Assembly (NCBI GenBank): GCA_023375785.1
Contig: SZWC01001208.1
Span: 111,352 to 156,706 of the forward strand
Direction: 5' to 3'
Source: Penium margaritaceum
Lineage: Eukaryota > Streptophyta > Zygnematophyceae > Desmidiales > Peniaceae
Length of the DNA stretch: 45,355 nucleotides
A program made the position numbers and the translations under genes. This document shows, piece by piece, positions 22,281-34,949 of the stretch. The notes beneath the pieces were generated by a model. That model ran no database searches. It was not told the DNA's origin and worked only from the letters and a program-made list of their open reading frames with translations. How positions within the stretch are numbered: the stretch's first letter is position 1; each line of letters begins with the position of its first letter.

Positions 22281-23466
22281 CAACTCGCACAGAGAAACGT
22301 GTCGCAAGGAGCACCACCTTAACACGACAATAGTGAACAACAATCTTATTGGACGACATTTATGGACAACACCATAAGAGGTGTCCAACATTGTAATTTT
22401 GTGTAGATGCTCTATCACAAAGGGAGGAGGTCACTAGCTATTCTCACCGACATGCTCCACCTTAGGTCAAAGTGCCATGCACATATTCATGTTTTGCTAG
22501 TGATTGAGGTTTCAGATTCAAGAAACTTTCTTGTAACTTTCTGTTACAATGTTTATGAACTACTATCTTACACTCTTACTTTCAGTCAAACTCACAGGGT
22601 TCCTAATATGAGGACAAGAATGTAGTGGGAGGGCCAGTTCCTCCCTCCTACCTCGCAATAGCATGGGTGTGGCTAGAAGCCACCCCTTGCTCTTGCGAGG
22701 GTTGGCCTGTAGCCAGCCACCCGCAGGATACCAGCTGGCCGAGAGGATGGACGACGGTCAGTCAAGTGACGGGCCGGCCACCTGCCAGCAAGCCATTACT
22801 TGTTGATTGAGTTGGTGGCTTTATTGGTGGCTCAGAGGCCATGGGGGCCTCAAGAGGGAGGCTTATAGCCTTGTTCCCTCACCATCGTCCGTTCTCACTC
22901 GTTAGAGTGATCAAGGACAAGGGATAGAGCAAGAGTGAGAGCGAGAGTTGTGCAAGAAGAATCAAAGAGAAAACTCCGAAGATGCTTGTGGCCTTGTCCA
23001 TTATGCATCACACACGACGGTTTTATGCTGACGCATCAAAATTAAAACTCTAGTTTGTTTAGGAAAAAAATTGGATTTTGAATCCACAAAACTCGTGCGA
23101 ACTCATAGGTTTGGGGTAATAACCTCCTTGTTTTACATCAAGAAGTGGGGGCAAGGTAAGAATGGAAATGGGCCTCCAGAGACTTGAAATATTCAAGTAT
23201 CCCTCCACGGACGTTGATGACAATTGTCCCCCAAGTGGTACAGAGGGGATTTTTTTTTATACAAGTTGGGGACGCTCTTCTATGAACTCTAACAACATCT
23301 TTTATGCAGGCTCTGGAGAATCAAAACTGTACACACTAGAGCATGTCACAAAGCTATAGCTTGACACACCATGGAGATATGATTGGAAATGGCTAAAAAG
23401 TATATACAATGCAGAGCTATGACGTTGGTAATGCACATGGAACCAGGAAATTAATGTGCGATAGAT
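22281..23466. other. probable LTR/untranslated sequence between gypsy-D and gypsy-E
   Basis: No gene recognised. A purine run (agtgggaggg, 22624-22633) follows the gypsy-D chromodomain and could be its polypurine tract. It is followed by a GC-rich block (22640-22860) with a long hairpin (22652-22699) and a smaller one (gaggcc-atggg-ggcctc, near 22836). No second LTR copy was found, so the LTR call is inference. Confidence 0.35.
22652..22699. repeat. hairpin-forming inverted repeat
   Basis: Left arm starting CTCGCAATAGCATGGG and right arm ending CCTTGCTCTTGCGAG; about 22-nt arms with few mismatches around a 3-nt loop. Confidence 0.75.
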
Positions 23467-26145
23467 GTGGTTGTAGTGACAAATCCATCAGAATCATTGG
23501 CCTCAAGACCTGAGAACTTTGCAGTCATTCTGGGGGAGTTGACACCTCTTACCAAAGAGTTCAAATGTGGTGTTTTTGATGAACTAACCCAAGAGGGACT
23601 TCTGCAATGCGGCTTTGATAATCACGAAGGCTTGAAGGCAAGTAGCAAAGAATTGGTCAAGGGGACCTATTACATGAGCAACCACAAAGTAACCAAGATG
23701 AAAAATAGTTGGAACGGTTGCTTGTTCAGGGCTTGTTCATGTTATTTAAATCCCCATGATTATCTATTATACGTTTTGTCAAATAGAAGAGTTAAAAATT
23801 ATGAATTTGTATGGAAAGCTAGCTGTTGAACAATATGACCATTAAATGTCGCCACCGTCATCTACGCCCTGAGGAAGGTTTTGACCAGCTTTGAGGAGCA
23901 AAACGTTTCACCAAAACCAGTCTAGAGGATGACGAGAAGTTGTTACGCACGTAATGGTGTTATGCACATGTTATGGGCACATTTAGTTCACGGCCATGCC
24001 AACCAGACTCACAAATGTTCCCGCAAGAATCATTGCGATCATGGGTAATATTCATTGTCTACATCTCAACAACCTTTTCTTCACATATCATGACGAAATT
24101 TTGATGTACAACATCACGCCAGTGGGACACGGTGGAAATGTTAAAAACGTCCCTAAAGTTTTACAAAGAGAGAAACTTTATGAAAAACTAAGACTTTGGT
24201 TGCTGTACAATGAATTGTTTGGGCTACATTATCGGTTGCGGACAGGTCACAATGGACCTAAAGAAAGTGGAGGAGGTTACTGATAGGCCAATGCCCATCA
24301 CTATTTGGGTTGATGCAATCACAAGTGTCAGTTTGTACAAGATTACACGAGAGAGTTTGTACAACTATCCAATATCAATATAATAGAAATATCAATATAA
24401 TATAATATAAATAGATGGTGAACATGAAGCATTCAAAACTTTAAGACATGCTTTGAATTTGGTGTTGGCCTTACGATTGGCAGATTCAACTGTTGACTAT
24501 GTCGTTGTAGCCAATTTGGCAAATCGAGAAATTTGGGCCATTCTCCTCAAAGATAACAGCGGTGGACAACAACCGCTCATGAAATTTTCAAGAAAAATAT
24601 ATGTAGCGGAGCCAAATTAGGCATTTTAAGGAAAGGAAATACACACTCAAGACAATGGCACCTAGAATATTTATGGTGATATTTCCGTAATGATTGTCAT
24701 GCGTAAAAAAACCTCAAGAGTTTGCTTAATGAGAGCCATTAATAAACTCGTTGGATTGCGTTACTGGCATCCAAATCTGACTATGAAATTGTGTAGTGAC
24801 ATAGAAAAATAGATCAAGCACTTTCTCTTTCTAGCAACCAGATGTAGTTGTCAAGTCTATACTACTCATTTAATGAGACCTGGATTTTGCAAGGCTGATT
24901 GAAATGGATTACAAGGATTTTTTTAGGTAAAAAACAGAAATCTGGTTTGATGAACCATGGTAGCAATAATAATGAACTAACCAGGTCATCATGCGACCTA
25001 ATGACAAGGTACATCACATGATACTAGATGAATGTCACAACAACAAGCCGGGTAGAAACTTTGGCAAGGAAAAAACAAAAAAAAATCTCAAGTTACCAAT
25101 CATGGGACAAGATGCAAACCGACGTCATAAACCACCACAAGACATGTGACATGTGTGAAAACCATCAATCAAAGTAAACCAAACCATCCGGTTCACTTTT
25201 AGCCACTTCCAGTACCTAAAGAACCATGTTCTAACGTCTCCATGGAATTTACGATGAGTTTGCTCATCACAACAAAGAGGTTTAGCGTAATCCTTGTGGT
25301 GGCCTATCGGTTCACAAAGATTCTGTAATTTGTCCAATAACAAAAAATTTTACCACCAAGGGGAAATGAATGTTGGTCCTCAATAACATCGTCCAATTGC
25401 ATGGCCTTTGTTAAGTATCACAAACAACAAAGATGAAAGATTTGCAATAAGATTTTTGCGAGAGCTGATGACTCACTATGGAACTTCAATCAAGCTATTG
25501 GCGCTTTTCCATCCCAGGCTGAAAGGAAAACTGAACACAAAAATGCATGAAAAAAACTACTTCCAATATTGTGCACGCGTGATGGTATTGGTGGTCAAGT
25601 TGTCAACTACCGCGCTTGTATACAACTCCACATCCTCCACAACAATGGGTACAATACGTTTTCAAGGTGATCTGTGGTGAATTTCCTACAACCCTGGAAC
25701 GTTTGCATTGTTCAAGTTACATAGCAACACTTGATATCTAGGGGTGAAATTTCCAAGGCATTTGGGACAAGACTCTTTAGGAAGACGTAAAGAACCCAGG
25801 GTGTAATGAAGGAAGCGGCCAACAACTTCCAAGTTGGAGAGTATGGTCCTACTTAACTCGGTGAATGTCAAGTTGCAATGACATGACTGTATAAAGATCA
25901 CACATGAATGATTAGGACCATTTGCAAATGCAAATTTATGAACATTCTTCATCACAAAGCTCTGCCTCCTTACAAAAATGATTATCCACCCAATGTTTTC
26001 CACATCACCAAACTCAGAATTTACCAACATTCAAGCAAGAACAGCCTTGGCAAAGCTATACCTCCACTAACACCTATAGAAGAAGAAGAGGGCATGGAGT
26101 ACAAAGTCAAAGATATTTTGGAACCCCCTGAAAAGGCAAAGTGAA
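23467..26145 (+). pseudogene. gypsy-E (Ty3/gypsy) pol fragment: RT, RNase H, integrase, C-terminal region
   Basis: The linker before RT reads LTKEFKCGVFDELTQEGL and KGTYYMSNHKVTKMKN (family: L.EFKDVFPDELP.GLP, YRMS..EL.ELK). RT has MPTRLTNVPA and YHDEILMYN (23996-24130; family MPFGLTNAPA, YLDDILIYS), so the catalytic motif is altered. RNase H-side tether HEAFKTLRHAL is at 24425. Integrase has NDKVHHMILDECH (24995), DERFAIRFLRELMTHYGT and HPRLKGK (25430-25530; family SDRD.RF.S.FW, FHPQTDGQ). NVFHITKLRIY and EYKVKDILEPPEK (25995-26140) are the C-terminal HPVFHVS.L and E..VE.IL motifs. Frames and stops are broken throughout. Confidence 0.75.
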
Positions 26146-28505
26146 GGAGGATCTCACTAAGTGGAGAAGCTACAATACATTGCAGAGTAGCTAGGAAGCC
26201 TGCAAAAACTGATGCAACATCGATGATTTGACCATTACTTTAGCTGGTATCAACCTAGGTCTCGCAACGCGCTACATAATCACATCTAAATGGGGGAAGG
26301 AGTTTTACGTTCATGGTGTATACAAGTGCTTACACTTTGCGCATGGAAATTTCTATCCTTCAATAACTGGCCCATCGTGCACTGATCTCTACATTGTATG
26401 CCAGTGACTAAGGGAATTTCGAGAAAGGGACTAAGACAAGGTGCACTAACCTCCAGAGTTGGTTCTAGAAGGTTTGAATTGATTTGACCATAGTCCACAA
26501 GTTTTGATAGAAAAACGAGGGACCACATCCATCTTATGATGCTATTTGGTCAAGTTCTCAATGGCACTAGACTTCTATGAAGACATGCCTTGCCTTCCTG
26601 ACACGAAGTTACAAACGTCATTTTGCTGAAGTGTCTAAAACTCAAAGAATGCCTCAAGCCTGTGTTTGCATTTGAAAATATGCACTTGCGAGTTCCCATA
26701 CAACATTCAAGTACACTTGATGTTGATTTCAAATTACCTCATTTCCTAGTTCATCACATAGTCTTTTTCCCTATAACTTCAACCTGTTCACATTCGTCAA
26801 GTTGTGGAGCAAAAGAAAAATTATGGATATTGTCACATGGGATGTTCCCTATTGCGTGTACAACTAGTTGTCACCACTTGGGCGTGTCTATGCCCGTGCA
26901 AAGCCTTGATGTATATCTAGATGGCATCGGGGCACTATTGTGTGTTAGGTCACCATTTGGAACTTGTAGAATAGATTTTACATGGTAGAATTGTGTTGGC
27001 ACTCTATCTTTTATTTTTAGCCTCTAGAATTCCCTTCGTACACTGTTAATGCACCTTTGTTGCATGTTTTGCAGGTTGTGTCTAGTGATCGGTGCCGGAC
27101 TAGTGAAGTGTACAATCTTTAGTTCCATCAAACACAACTAATCATTCATTTGATAAAAAAAATACATATAAATGTTTATCCACTGCGATCCAGGAACATG
27201 GTGGGTTTAGGCTAGTTTTAGGGCAAACAGAACTGCCATGGCGCCTAACATGACTAGAATCCAGGTCCGTTTTTTAGGTTGTGTTCTTATGAAGTGCCAT
27301 TTCTCTCTACACCTTTGAGCTTACGAACTTTATAAGTTGTAATAATTCTATTACGGGTTTTGGAACTGGAGGATACTCTCGGCCTTGGCTGCTTCCTTCA
27401 ACAATGTGTGTGATGTCACAATGTGAGAGGTTATTCAAGAAACTATATTAAGAAAAGGGGACTTTTGAAAAACGAAGGCATATCTTTACAAAATCATCAA
27501 CCATGGAGAAGTCATTCGAATATTATAAAACTTTCAATATAATTTACGATAAATCTGTTGACGCTTTGGTTAAGTGCTCCAAAGTTACAAAAATTTCTGA
27601 ATCACAATAAGAGGTAGGGGCAAGTGGCCATAATGACCTTACCCAAAGAACATCAAACCTTGGATGCTGATGCATGGTGCATCATAATTGTACGGGCAGA
27701 ATGTTTCAAGCATGGAGTTTAGAGCCTTGTGCATGTCTAGGCTACAACATTGTTGAACTGCAATAGTTGAAATTAATCAAGTCTTTAAATTTAATGATTA
27801 TTTGGTTATATTGCTTTGCACTTTCTGCCTTTAAGCAATCCATATATTTTGAATGAAGAACTAGCTTGGATGTTTTTTGCTGAGAACTACTTTTTGCACT
27901 TGAACATCATGTGAGGCACAAGATCTAGAATATAGTTGGATTCGGCATTTAGAGAAAAACGCTTATCATAAAAATTAGGCCTTCTTACAATGAATAAAAT
28001 TCAATTACGGAAAAATAAATGTGGGAAAATCCAATAAATATTTGCAACGACGTTAAAATAATGAGCATCAGAAAGTAATGCAAAAGAAATAAATTTCTGG
28101 TGAACACTATCTATGCATCCAAGATCTCATTAATAAATCTTTAATAGATTTTAGACTTTTCATAATGAAATATAATTGGAAATATTTTGACATGGATAAA
28201 CTTCTGTGTGATGTGTTGTGGTGCCTCAACGCTACGTTATGCCATTAAAAGCCGTTGGCCTTGGATTCCCTTTGGTCGACAATGCAAATCTCCTTCTTGC
28301 GCCCAAATTCAATTTCAAAACAAAGGCAACCCTCAGGTTACACTCTGTGTTTAATGGTTGTTGTGAACCGCCTACGATGCAGGGCTTGGCACATCTTCTA
28401 TCAACTGAGAGGGATATTAGTTTTACTAACGTCTTTTATTTCCAAAATATTGGTCTCATGGACACGGCATACTACTTCATGATGGCGCACAAAATTGATT
28501 CATAA
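26146..28505. other. unassigned, AT-leaning sequence with two unexplained open frames
   Basis: Open frames at 26623-26988 plus (121 codons) and 28218-28505 plus (95 codons) have no motif I recognise, no convincing start context and no neighbour logic. They may be transposon debris. A short segment at 27608-27665 (gaggtaggggcaagtggcca) resembles 39497-39555 (ggaggtcgggacaggtggct), suggesting shared repeat ancestry. Confidence 0.35.
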
Positions 28506-29880
28506 CATAATTTTCCCTTGTAACATTGTGAAAATATCATTAATAAAATAATGGGATGTTCAGCATTGATAGCTTTGGTTTATGTAAACATAAGATCTCA
28601 TAATGATGAAATTTTTGGTCAAATACACAGAAATTCACTACATATAATTCTAGATTTTTCTTATATTTTACATTATTTCTATGATAATCATACATAGGTG
28701 CACAGTAGAATAATATCTGTAATTTTTCTAATAATTTCCCTTTAGTTCAGTGGAAGATATTTTTGTATTATTATGTTCTAAGAAAGTAATATTTTATCCA
28801 ACCATATGGTTTAGACTTAAAAATAATGAAATTTGTACAGTAAACGGTTTTCAAAAAGGTTAATTTTACATCTACGCAAATGAAGTAATTTAACTAAATT
28901 GATCACATTGGTTGCAAGAAGGTGAATGAAACAATTTTTTCTGAAATTTATTTAAATGATTAAAGGGAATATACAGAGATAAGTAAAGAAATTATAATCC
29001 AGCTTTTCATGATATCATGTTAGTAATGTATAGGTTTTATGATGTTTTGAAAATTTTAAAATGAAAGAAAGAATTGGGTGATATATTTAGAATCCAAGTA
29101 AACATGTAGTATGGATTTCTATTAATAGCTACTTCATGTATTAGAAATTTATTTCAGAGATTTTTTTTTTATTTTTCATGAAATGAAATTATTACATGGA
29201 CTTCATTTGAAATAAATATGATATTAAGTATAATAACAAGTGAGTTTATAATTTTAAGGGGTTTGTTACTATTTTGCTGTACATATTTCTTTTTAGAAGA
29301 TCTTATGTTTTCCATGGATAAACTTTATATTAATGACACTATTTGAGTATTATGGTTTTGAGAATAAGAAAAATATATGTACCAAATGTTTTGAGATGTC
29401 AAGTTTCGTTTACATGAGAAAACACTTAAATCTGATTCTAATGTTTTGGAAAATTAAGTGAACATTTTATATGAAATACATCATTGATCTTGAATTTTTT
29501 TATGATGTTTAATTCTCAGTTACGTTTCTCGCCTGTTCAGAATTGTTCTACCCAACAATTCCCTTTAATTTAGATAAATTGAATTGAATTACATCATTAA
29601 AAGTTCTGTCTCAAATTCTCCACAAAAATGAAATTACCAAACTTCTTTGACATGAAAATATGTTACAGATTTTCATATTATTTTATAATAAAGTCAATGT
29701 TCGTTTTCCATGGTAAGCAAAATATGTAAAACGTCTTACTATTCACCATCAATTTTAGTATCAGGTTGAATGATTAACTTGATTTTTTTTCATAATATTT
29801 TTATCTCTTTTCAACATCTCCTCTTTCCTCTTTTATCTTCTCTTTCCATGGTCTATGCCTTAGCTCAACCATTCACATAG
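28506..29880. other. strongly AT-rich block without genes
   Basis: Composition shifts to long A/T runs, clearly richer in A+T than the flanks, and no open frame over 60 codons exists in about 1.6 kb. No RNA gene, tandem repeat or transposon motif seen. Confidence 0.6.
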
Positions 29881-30590
29881 TACCACATGTTGAGGAGCAT
29901 CGTTTGGATCACATTGTTCTGGCGACCCAGGAACATTGGTTGTGTTTTAACTGAGAACTAGTACCCACGTTTGAAGCACGAGAACTAGTATATGACATTG
30001 TGATTAACTTTGCTTTAGTTCTATATTATGAAGACTGTTTTCTGGACCAGACATTTCCCATATACCATGCCTTTAGACAGGGAAAATCTTTCGCGCCACT
30101 ACTTAAAAAATAGATCACCTTATGCCACACTTTATGCTTTTTGAACTCAAAAATCCATGCTTCCTGATTTTTCATTACGATTAGCCGCAAATGTTTGTTG
30201 TGTGATCACGATATGCCACGAGGCGCATGTAAGATGTCATTATGTGTCCTGCGAATTAAGGGCTTTTGTAACATCTTATTTTTGTATTTATTCCTTCAAT
30301 GAGGTCAAGGTTTCCTTGTCCTATTTGAAAACGGGCAACTATAGAAGTTGATATTTGCAAACGTTTCCTACAGGTTCAAAGTTATGGGATCGTCGAACCT
30401 CAAAATTGGTTGGTGCATATCGCAATGAAAGCTCTGTTGTGTGCGTGAAAAAGAAGGGGCCTGTTCGGCTTAGTTTCTAGGGCAAGTGTTATTTAGAACC
30501 ATTTTTAAAGTACAAGGAAAAGTCTGCATATACAAAGAGAGAAGTCAACAACTTAAGCAACTTGACGCAAAAGATGCATTGACACATAGT
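29881..30590. other. no recognised feature
   Basis: A 64-codon plus frame at 30157-30351 has no recognisable domain. Nothing else identified. Confidence 0.4.
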
Positions 30591-30591
30591 T

Positions 30592-30752
30592 GATGTGGCA
30601 TACGACAATCTACATCGTAAACACGTGGCTGCTGGTGATCTACTCTAAAAAACCGTGGCTTCTTATGGTCTAATTGTGGATACCGTGGCAGATGCTTTTC
30701 TTACATTGGATAACGTGGAAGATAGCTTGCTCAAGTGAGAGAATCGTGACAG
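30592..30752 (+). repeat. degenerate ~30-bp tandem array with ACGTGGC-like core
   Basis: Core octamers recur at 30592 (gatgtggca), 30623 (acgtggct, within CACGTG), 30652 (accgtggct), 30682 (accgtggca), 30712 (aacgtggaa) and 30743 (atcgtgac), at spacings of 29 to 31 bp. The linkers are poorly conserved. Confidence 0.55.
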
Positions 30753-30959
30753 ACAATAACTGTATGGTTTATGGACTCTTAGTTGTAGCAAGCGGTTATG
30801 CGGGATGCCATAGCTGAACCGGGAAAATAGACCATCTACCATTGACTCTCGGTATTGTCACCGGATATCATGTCACTTTTCACTTTACCACAATGGTATT
30901 TTACACGTGTGAGTCATTTTGGGAGACTAAACTGCGCTACGTCGAAAGGGAACCTTTTA

Positions 30960-31010
30960 GACCCCGCTATTGTGGGGCCTAGGAGGTGCCCAAACCTTAA
31001 TAAAACCCCA
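30960..31010 (+). repeat. dispersed hairpin/AATAAA repeat, degraded copy
   Basis: Matches the segment at 42856-42900: ggggcct.ggaggtg.cc.aacct.aataaaacc. Here the left hairpin arm is mostly lost. Confidence 0.5.
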
Positions 31011-31104
31011 AACCCCAAATGTTATGAGGGGGATTTCTTGAAACTCTTCTTTCTTCTTGTTTTTAGGGGTGAATTTGGGTATATGGAAAACATAGTGCGA
31101 TTCA

Positions 31105-32110
31105 ATGCCTGTTAAAGGCACTTTTGCGCAACGCCATAGCTCACTCGGAAAGGTAGCCCATCTACAGAAGCCCCTCACGGGCCTCCCCTTGGGAGTTATC
31201 TTTAAACCAACGCGGAACCCAAGTGTGGGGCTCACCTTGCAGGTGTGCACAATCATGGACAAACTATGCCCACACCGATGGGCTACAACACGGCCTTTGC
31301 ACGGCTACACGAGCACACCAGTGTATTTCCGCAAAGGAGTTTTCCTCCACACACCTCACCAACAAGACATCCCAAGTTATCGACTTGGAAAAATTGATGC
31401 AACTCTTCACGCTCTCTACAGAACATTCCTCGACACCGAAAAACCATCTGCAACACACAAGCAAAAATGGGAAGAGAACTATCCCCATATTCAATTTCAT
31501 TAGAACCAGATCCACAAAAATATCATAAACCCCCCTTTCCAACTTCAAACACAATATGTCATGCTCCATATCCTTCAAATTTCCATCCAAGTTAGCAACC
31601 GCTATCGATTTCTTTCTCCACCATCATCCCCCCCATGTCCACGTTGCAATATGCCTAAAAAATCGAACATTGCTTCATCCAAAGTCACAGAATGCAATCA
31701 TGACAACGCGCCTCCGCTGCCTCTTTAACTCCTTCCTCCACAACATCAATCCCCACGTACCCAATCTCCTCTTTGGCCCGACCACTTCCACACAAGAAAT
31801 AATGATGAGGGATATCACTTGTGCCACGATCCTCCATCGTATCTGGCAAGAACGATGGGCAAAATCCAAACGTAGCCCCACACCTACACTCATAGCCACC
31901 ATACCCCACATTATCCAAGAACACCTACAACATGCGGCACTTCAGATCAATCACCTCCCATAAGGACGATGGAAAACTCAAAGTATCTATGCCCTACAAA
32001 CCGCCGTCGTAAACACCCCTTTCTTGTGTAGCGCATGAAAAGCCAGGCTCACCACCCTTATCCAACTCACTCATAAGTTCCACCGCTGGTGGAAATACCC
32101 CTCTATCTAT
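31105..32110 (+). pseudogene. possible 3' end of a LINE-type ORF2 (weak)
   Basis: Shifted plus-strand frames give KWEENYPHIQFH, CPRCNMPKKS with a later C..H, LLFGPTTST, ATILHRIWQERW and a final HKFHRWWKYPS. This succession (Cys-rich finger-like segment, then W..R followed by a basic end) resembles the C-terminal region of LINE ORF2 proteins. No RT core is present upstream, so this would be a 5'-truncated copy. It is decayed, and other explanations remain open. Nearby gccatagctcactcgg segments (30800, 31130) are a short duplicated unit. Confidence 0.3.
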
Positions 32111-33010
32111 TTTCTGTCATAATTTTGGGGGACCGAGTTCAAATCCCGGGCCTATTTTGGTGTCTAGGAGACCCCCCCGTTCCCAACAGTTACGACCAAG
32201 GGAAAAAAAAACCTCTTCCTTATAAAAGGCTAGAATCAATGAAAAAGCCTGTGATCAAGAATTTATTTAAGCGATACATCTTACAATTGTGATCAGTAAA
32301 TTAACAGCCTAATCGAAGGCCTTCTTCCGTTCTTTTCTAATTACCAACATGTCGATTCTCGCATCCATTTAGACAATGCAAGCTTCATGATAAGGATAAA
32401 GGTGTTGTTCACACGACATCCTACCAAAAAATGTGAAAGACTGGCCATTGGATTCAGACAGTAAGCTCTTAGAAGTCGGAGCTCATTATCTTGCTCATTA
32501 GAACCCTTTCCATCCTACTCATATAATCATCAAAACATCATCATTGAAGGGGGAATTCTCTTCAACCATACAAAATCATAATCAAAAGCAATGCACAATT
32601 CAAGGCCTTAATCCGGAAACCCCATTGTCAGCTTACCCCCATTCCTACCACGGCGTGAATCCCATGTACCCTGTGCGTTGAAGACATTAGGTGATCCCCA
32701 CCATTCCCTGCCAAGTTGAAACAAACACAGCCATCAACTTCAAGAGCTTTCAACTGGTCCTTTTTTTCTTTAGAAATTTGAAATAAGGACAGTTTTGAAA
32801 ATTATTCAGTGATTTAGAGGGTTTGACTATCCATTGCCCAACATTTGAACATGTGCAAACCACATATAACCCTCCAAAATATGACATCCTTTGTAACGTC
32901 CCTAATGTCTAATGTACGGCACCTTTGTGCACGGGAATTTCAATCCTTACAGTCATGGCCTCCCAAACCTTGACCTAAGAAGGTCTTTGGTGGAGGAAAT
33001 TCTATCAAAC
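32111..33010. other. no recognised gene
   Basis: The stretch contains gttcaaatcccggg (32131-32144), like a tRNA T-arm, and a short A run (32202-32210) that could be the tail of the possible LINE relic. The remainder up to the gypsy-H LTR shows nothing recognisable. Confidence 0.35.
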
Positions 33011-33543
33011 TGTTATGCCAAACAGAGCGTGGATGGTGAACACGTATGAGTTGCGAGGTAGAACATGGTTTGAGAATTTAGGACACTTCAGCAATTTGTA
33101 ATCAGTGGTAAGTGCAATTTATGTCAAGTATCGGAACGAAAAACACATATCTACAAGTTTCGAGTTACAATTGAGACGTAGTCGGGGTCGTCGGGTCGAT
33201 CGTCATGTGTCGCGTGTGGAGTCGCGTTGTGAGTGGTCGGATCGAGATTCTTCGTCGATGAATTAAGGGGCTTTAAAGATCGACGGCGAGATGCAAAATC
33301 ATAAATCTCGATAAATCTTGATGTGTCAATAAGTCAACAGAAAGATCACGACACTTCTGTCGATGTTTCTTGAAATTGGTTAAGGTTGTGAGAACATGCG
33401 AGAAGAAATATTGGAGGGCGAGGAAAATAGGCCAAATTTCCTTCGATCATCGGAGCGAAATTGCCGCGTGGTGGGCTATTTTTGTAACAACAGAAATGTC
33501 CACTTGAAAAGTTTTGGTACTCGTTTATATATGATGCGTAATA
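33011..33543 (-). repeat. gypsy-H 3' LTR
   Basis: Plus-strand start TGTTATGCC, end GCGTAATA (decayed from GTAACA seen in the partner). It pairs with 38487-39070 over its length: for example gacgtagtcg.ggtcgtcggg, ataaatctcgataaatcttga, and aagatcac.acacttct. The outer flank caaac and the far flank ccaac form a 5-bp target duplication with one mismatch. Confidence 0.85.
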
Positions 33544-33560
33544 CTTCTCCCATTTTTTGT
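33544..33560 (-). other. gypsy-H polypurine tract
   Basis: In element sense AAAAAATGGGAGAAG directly precedes the 3' LTR. Confidence 0.7.
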
Positions 33561-33619
33561 CGCGACGTCTCGGCGCGCTTACAGATGTAGCCCGATAATT
33601 ACAAAAATACCCATCGATT

Positions 33620-34900
33620 AGATGATCAATGTCGTGGACGTTGTGGTAGGGTTCCCAGTTGTTTTGCACGACTTCGAACCCATGCCACTTAACAAAATAT
33701 TCTATCGTCTTGCCTCGTCATCGATGGCCAAGGTTGTCCCCAATGACGTACTCTGTGTCCTCGCTTTCTTGTACATGAGGAGGGAGAGGCACATCCATGC
33801 GGGGGAAGTTATTGCCAGGTTCCAAGTAGTGCTTGAGCCTGGTAATGTGGAATACCGCATGAATTTGCATCGTGTCAGAGAGTTTAAGTTGCAAAATCAC
33901 TGGGATTGATATGTATTTGATCTCAAACTGTCCGTACCACCGGGGTTTGAATTTCAAACAGTTGGATCCGAGGAGTTTGATGATGGTCGAGCTGAGGAGA
34001 ACTTTGTCTCTAGTGGTGAACATGTCGTTGCAATGTCCGTTGGCTCCTCCCTTCATCGCCGCCTTGTGCCTTTACAAGCGTTTGTTGTGTTTCGTCCCAG
34101 ATGGTGGAGAAATCATAATATTGGATGTCAAACGTAGGAATGTTACTCCGGTTGTCAATTCTGGCTGGTGTGGCGGGAAGTTTTCGATTCACCACTTCGA
34201 ACGGGATTCTATGCATTGCGGTTGACGTCGGAGAGTTGATGCGAGCTCTGCAGTCAGACGTTTGGCTGCCCAATCTGTCCTATGTGGCTCGCATAATGTT
34301 CGAAGAATTTGTTCAAGTGTCTGATTGGTCCTCTCGGTTTGGCCGTCGGTTTAAGGTTGGAATGTAGTGGAAAGCTAGATCCGAGTACTGTAGTGAGTCA
34401 TTAGTTCATGCCAAAAACTGCTGGTGAATCAAACGTCTCTATTTCTTGTGATGGTTTTTGGCATATTGTGTAGCCGTGTAATGTTGTTTAGAAACAACCG
34501 TGCTGTGCCTTTGCGGGTGACGGTGGTCATCGTCGGGATGAAGTGGGACATTTTGTAGAACCTGTCGACAACCACGAGGATTGTGTCATAACCCTTGGGT
34601 GTGATCGGTAGTCTAGTGACGAAGTCCATGAACATGTCAGTCTACGGTTCCGTCGAAATGGGTAGCGGCTGCAGAAGTTTGAGTAGCCATGTGCGACGGG
34701 ACTTTTGTTGCTGACACGTGCCACAACATTTATCTAAGTTGGCCACATCAGTTTGCATCTTGTCCCACCAGTAGTACTTCGCCAGCTTCTTTGGCGTCTT
34801 GTCCTCAAAATTTCCAGTTAGACTAGTGTCGTGGCAGTCCTCGAGCAGCATGTACCGAAATTTGTCGTTCAGAGTTACGACCACCTGGCCAGAATATCTT
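33620..34900 (-). pseudogene. gypsy-H integrase with chromodomain
   Basis: Minus-strand frames give an N-terminal zinc-binding region (YYWWDKMQTDV, CCGTCQQQKS, 34800-34700), the catalytic core (MDFVTRLPITPKGYDTI, VVVDRFYKMSHFIP, ARLFLNNI; 34635-34470), a GPY/F-type module (KPRWYGQFEI, SDTMQIHAVFHITRLKHY; 33960-33830), then IEYFVKWHGFE and NNWEPYHNV (33700-33640), a chromodomain. The family is therefore a chromovirus. The protein would join element DNA to chromatin, with the chromodomain guiding target choice. One TGA splits the chromodomain (33730). Confidence 0.88.
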
Positions 34901-34949
34901 TGTTGCCAATAGGGTGCATCGTGCCAGAACTTGGCCTTGTCGTATCCGT

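Noticed and set aside
28506..29880. Mitochondrial gene insertion
   Set aside because: AT-rich, but no recognisable organelle protein or RNA motif was found.
32123..32150. tRNA-like T-arm gttcaaatcccggg
   Set aside because: No acceptor stem, D-arm or anticodon arm could be paired around it; kept only as a note near the possible LINE tail.
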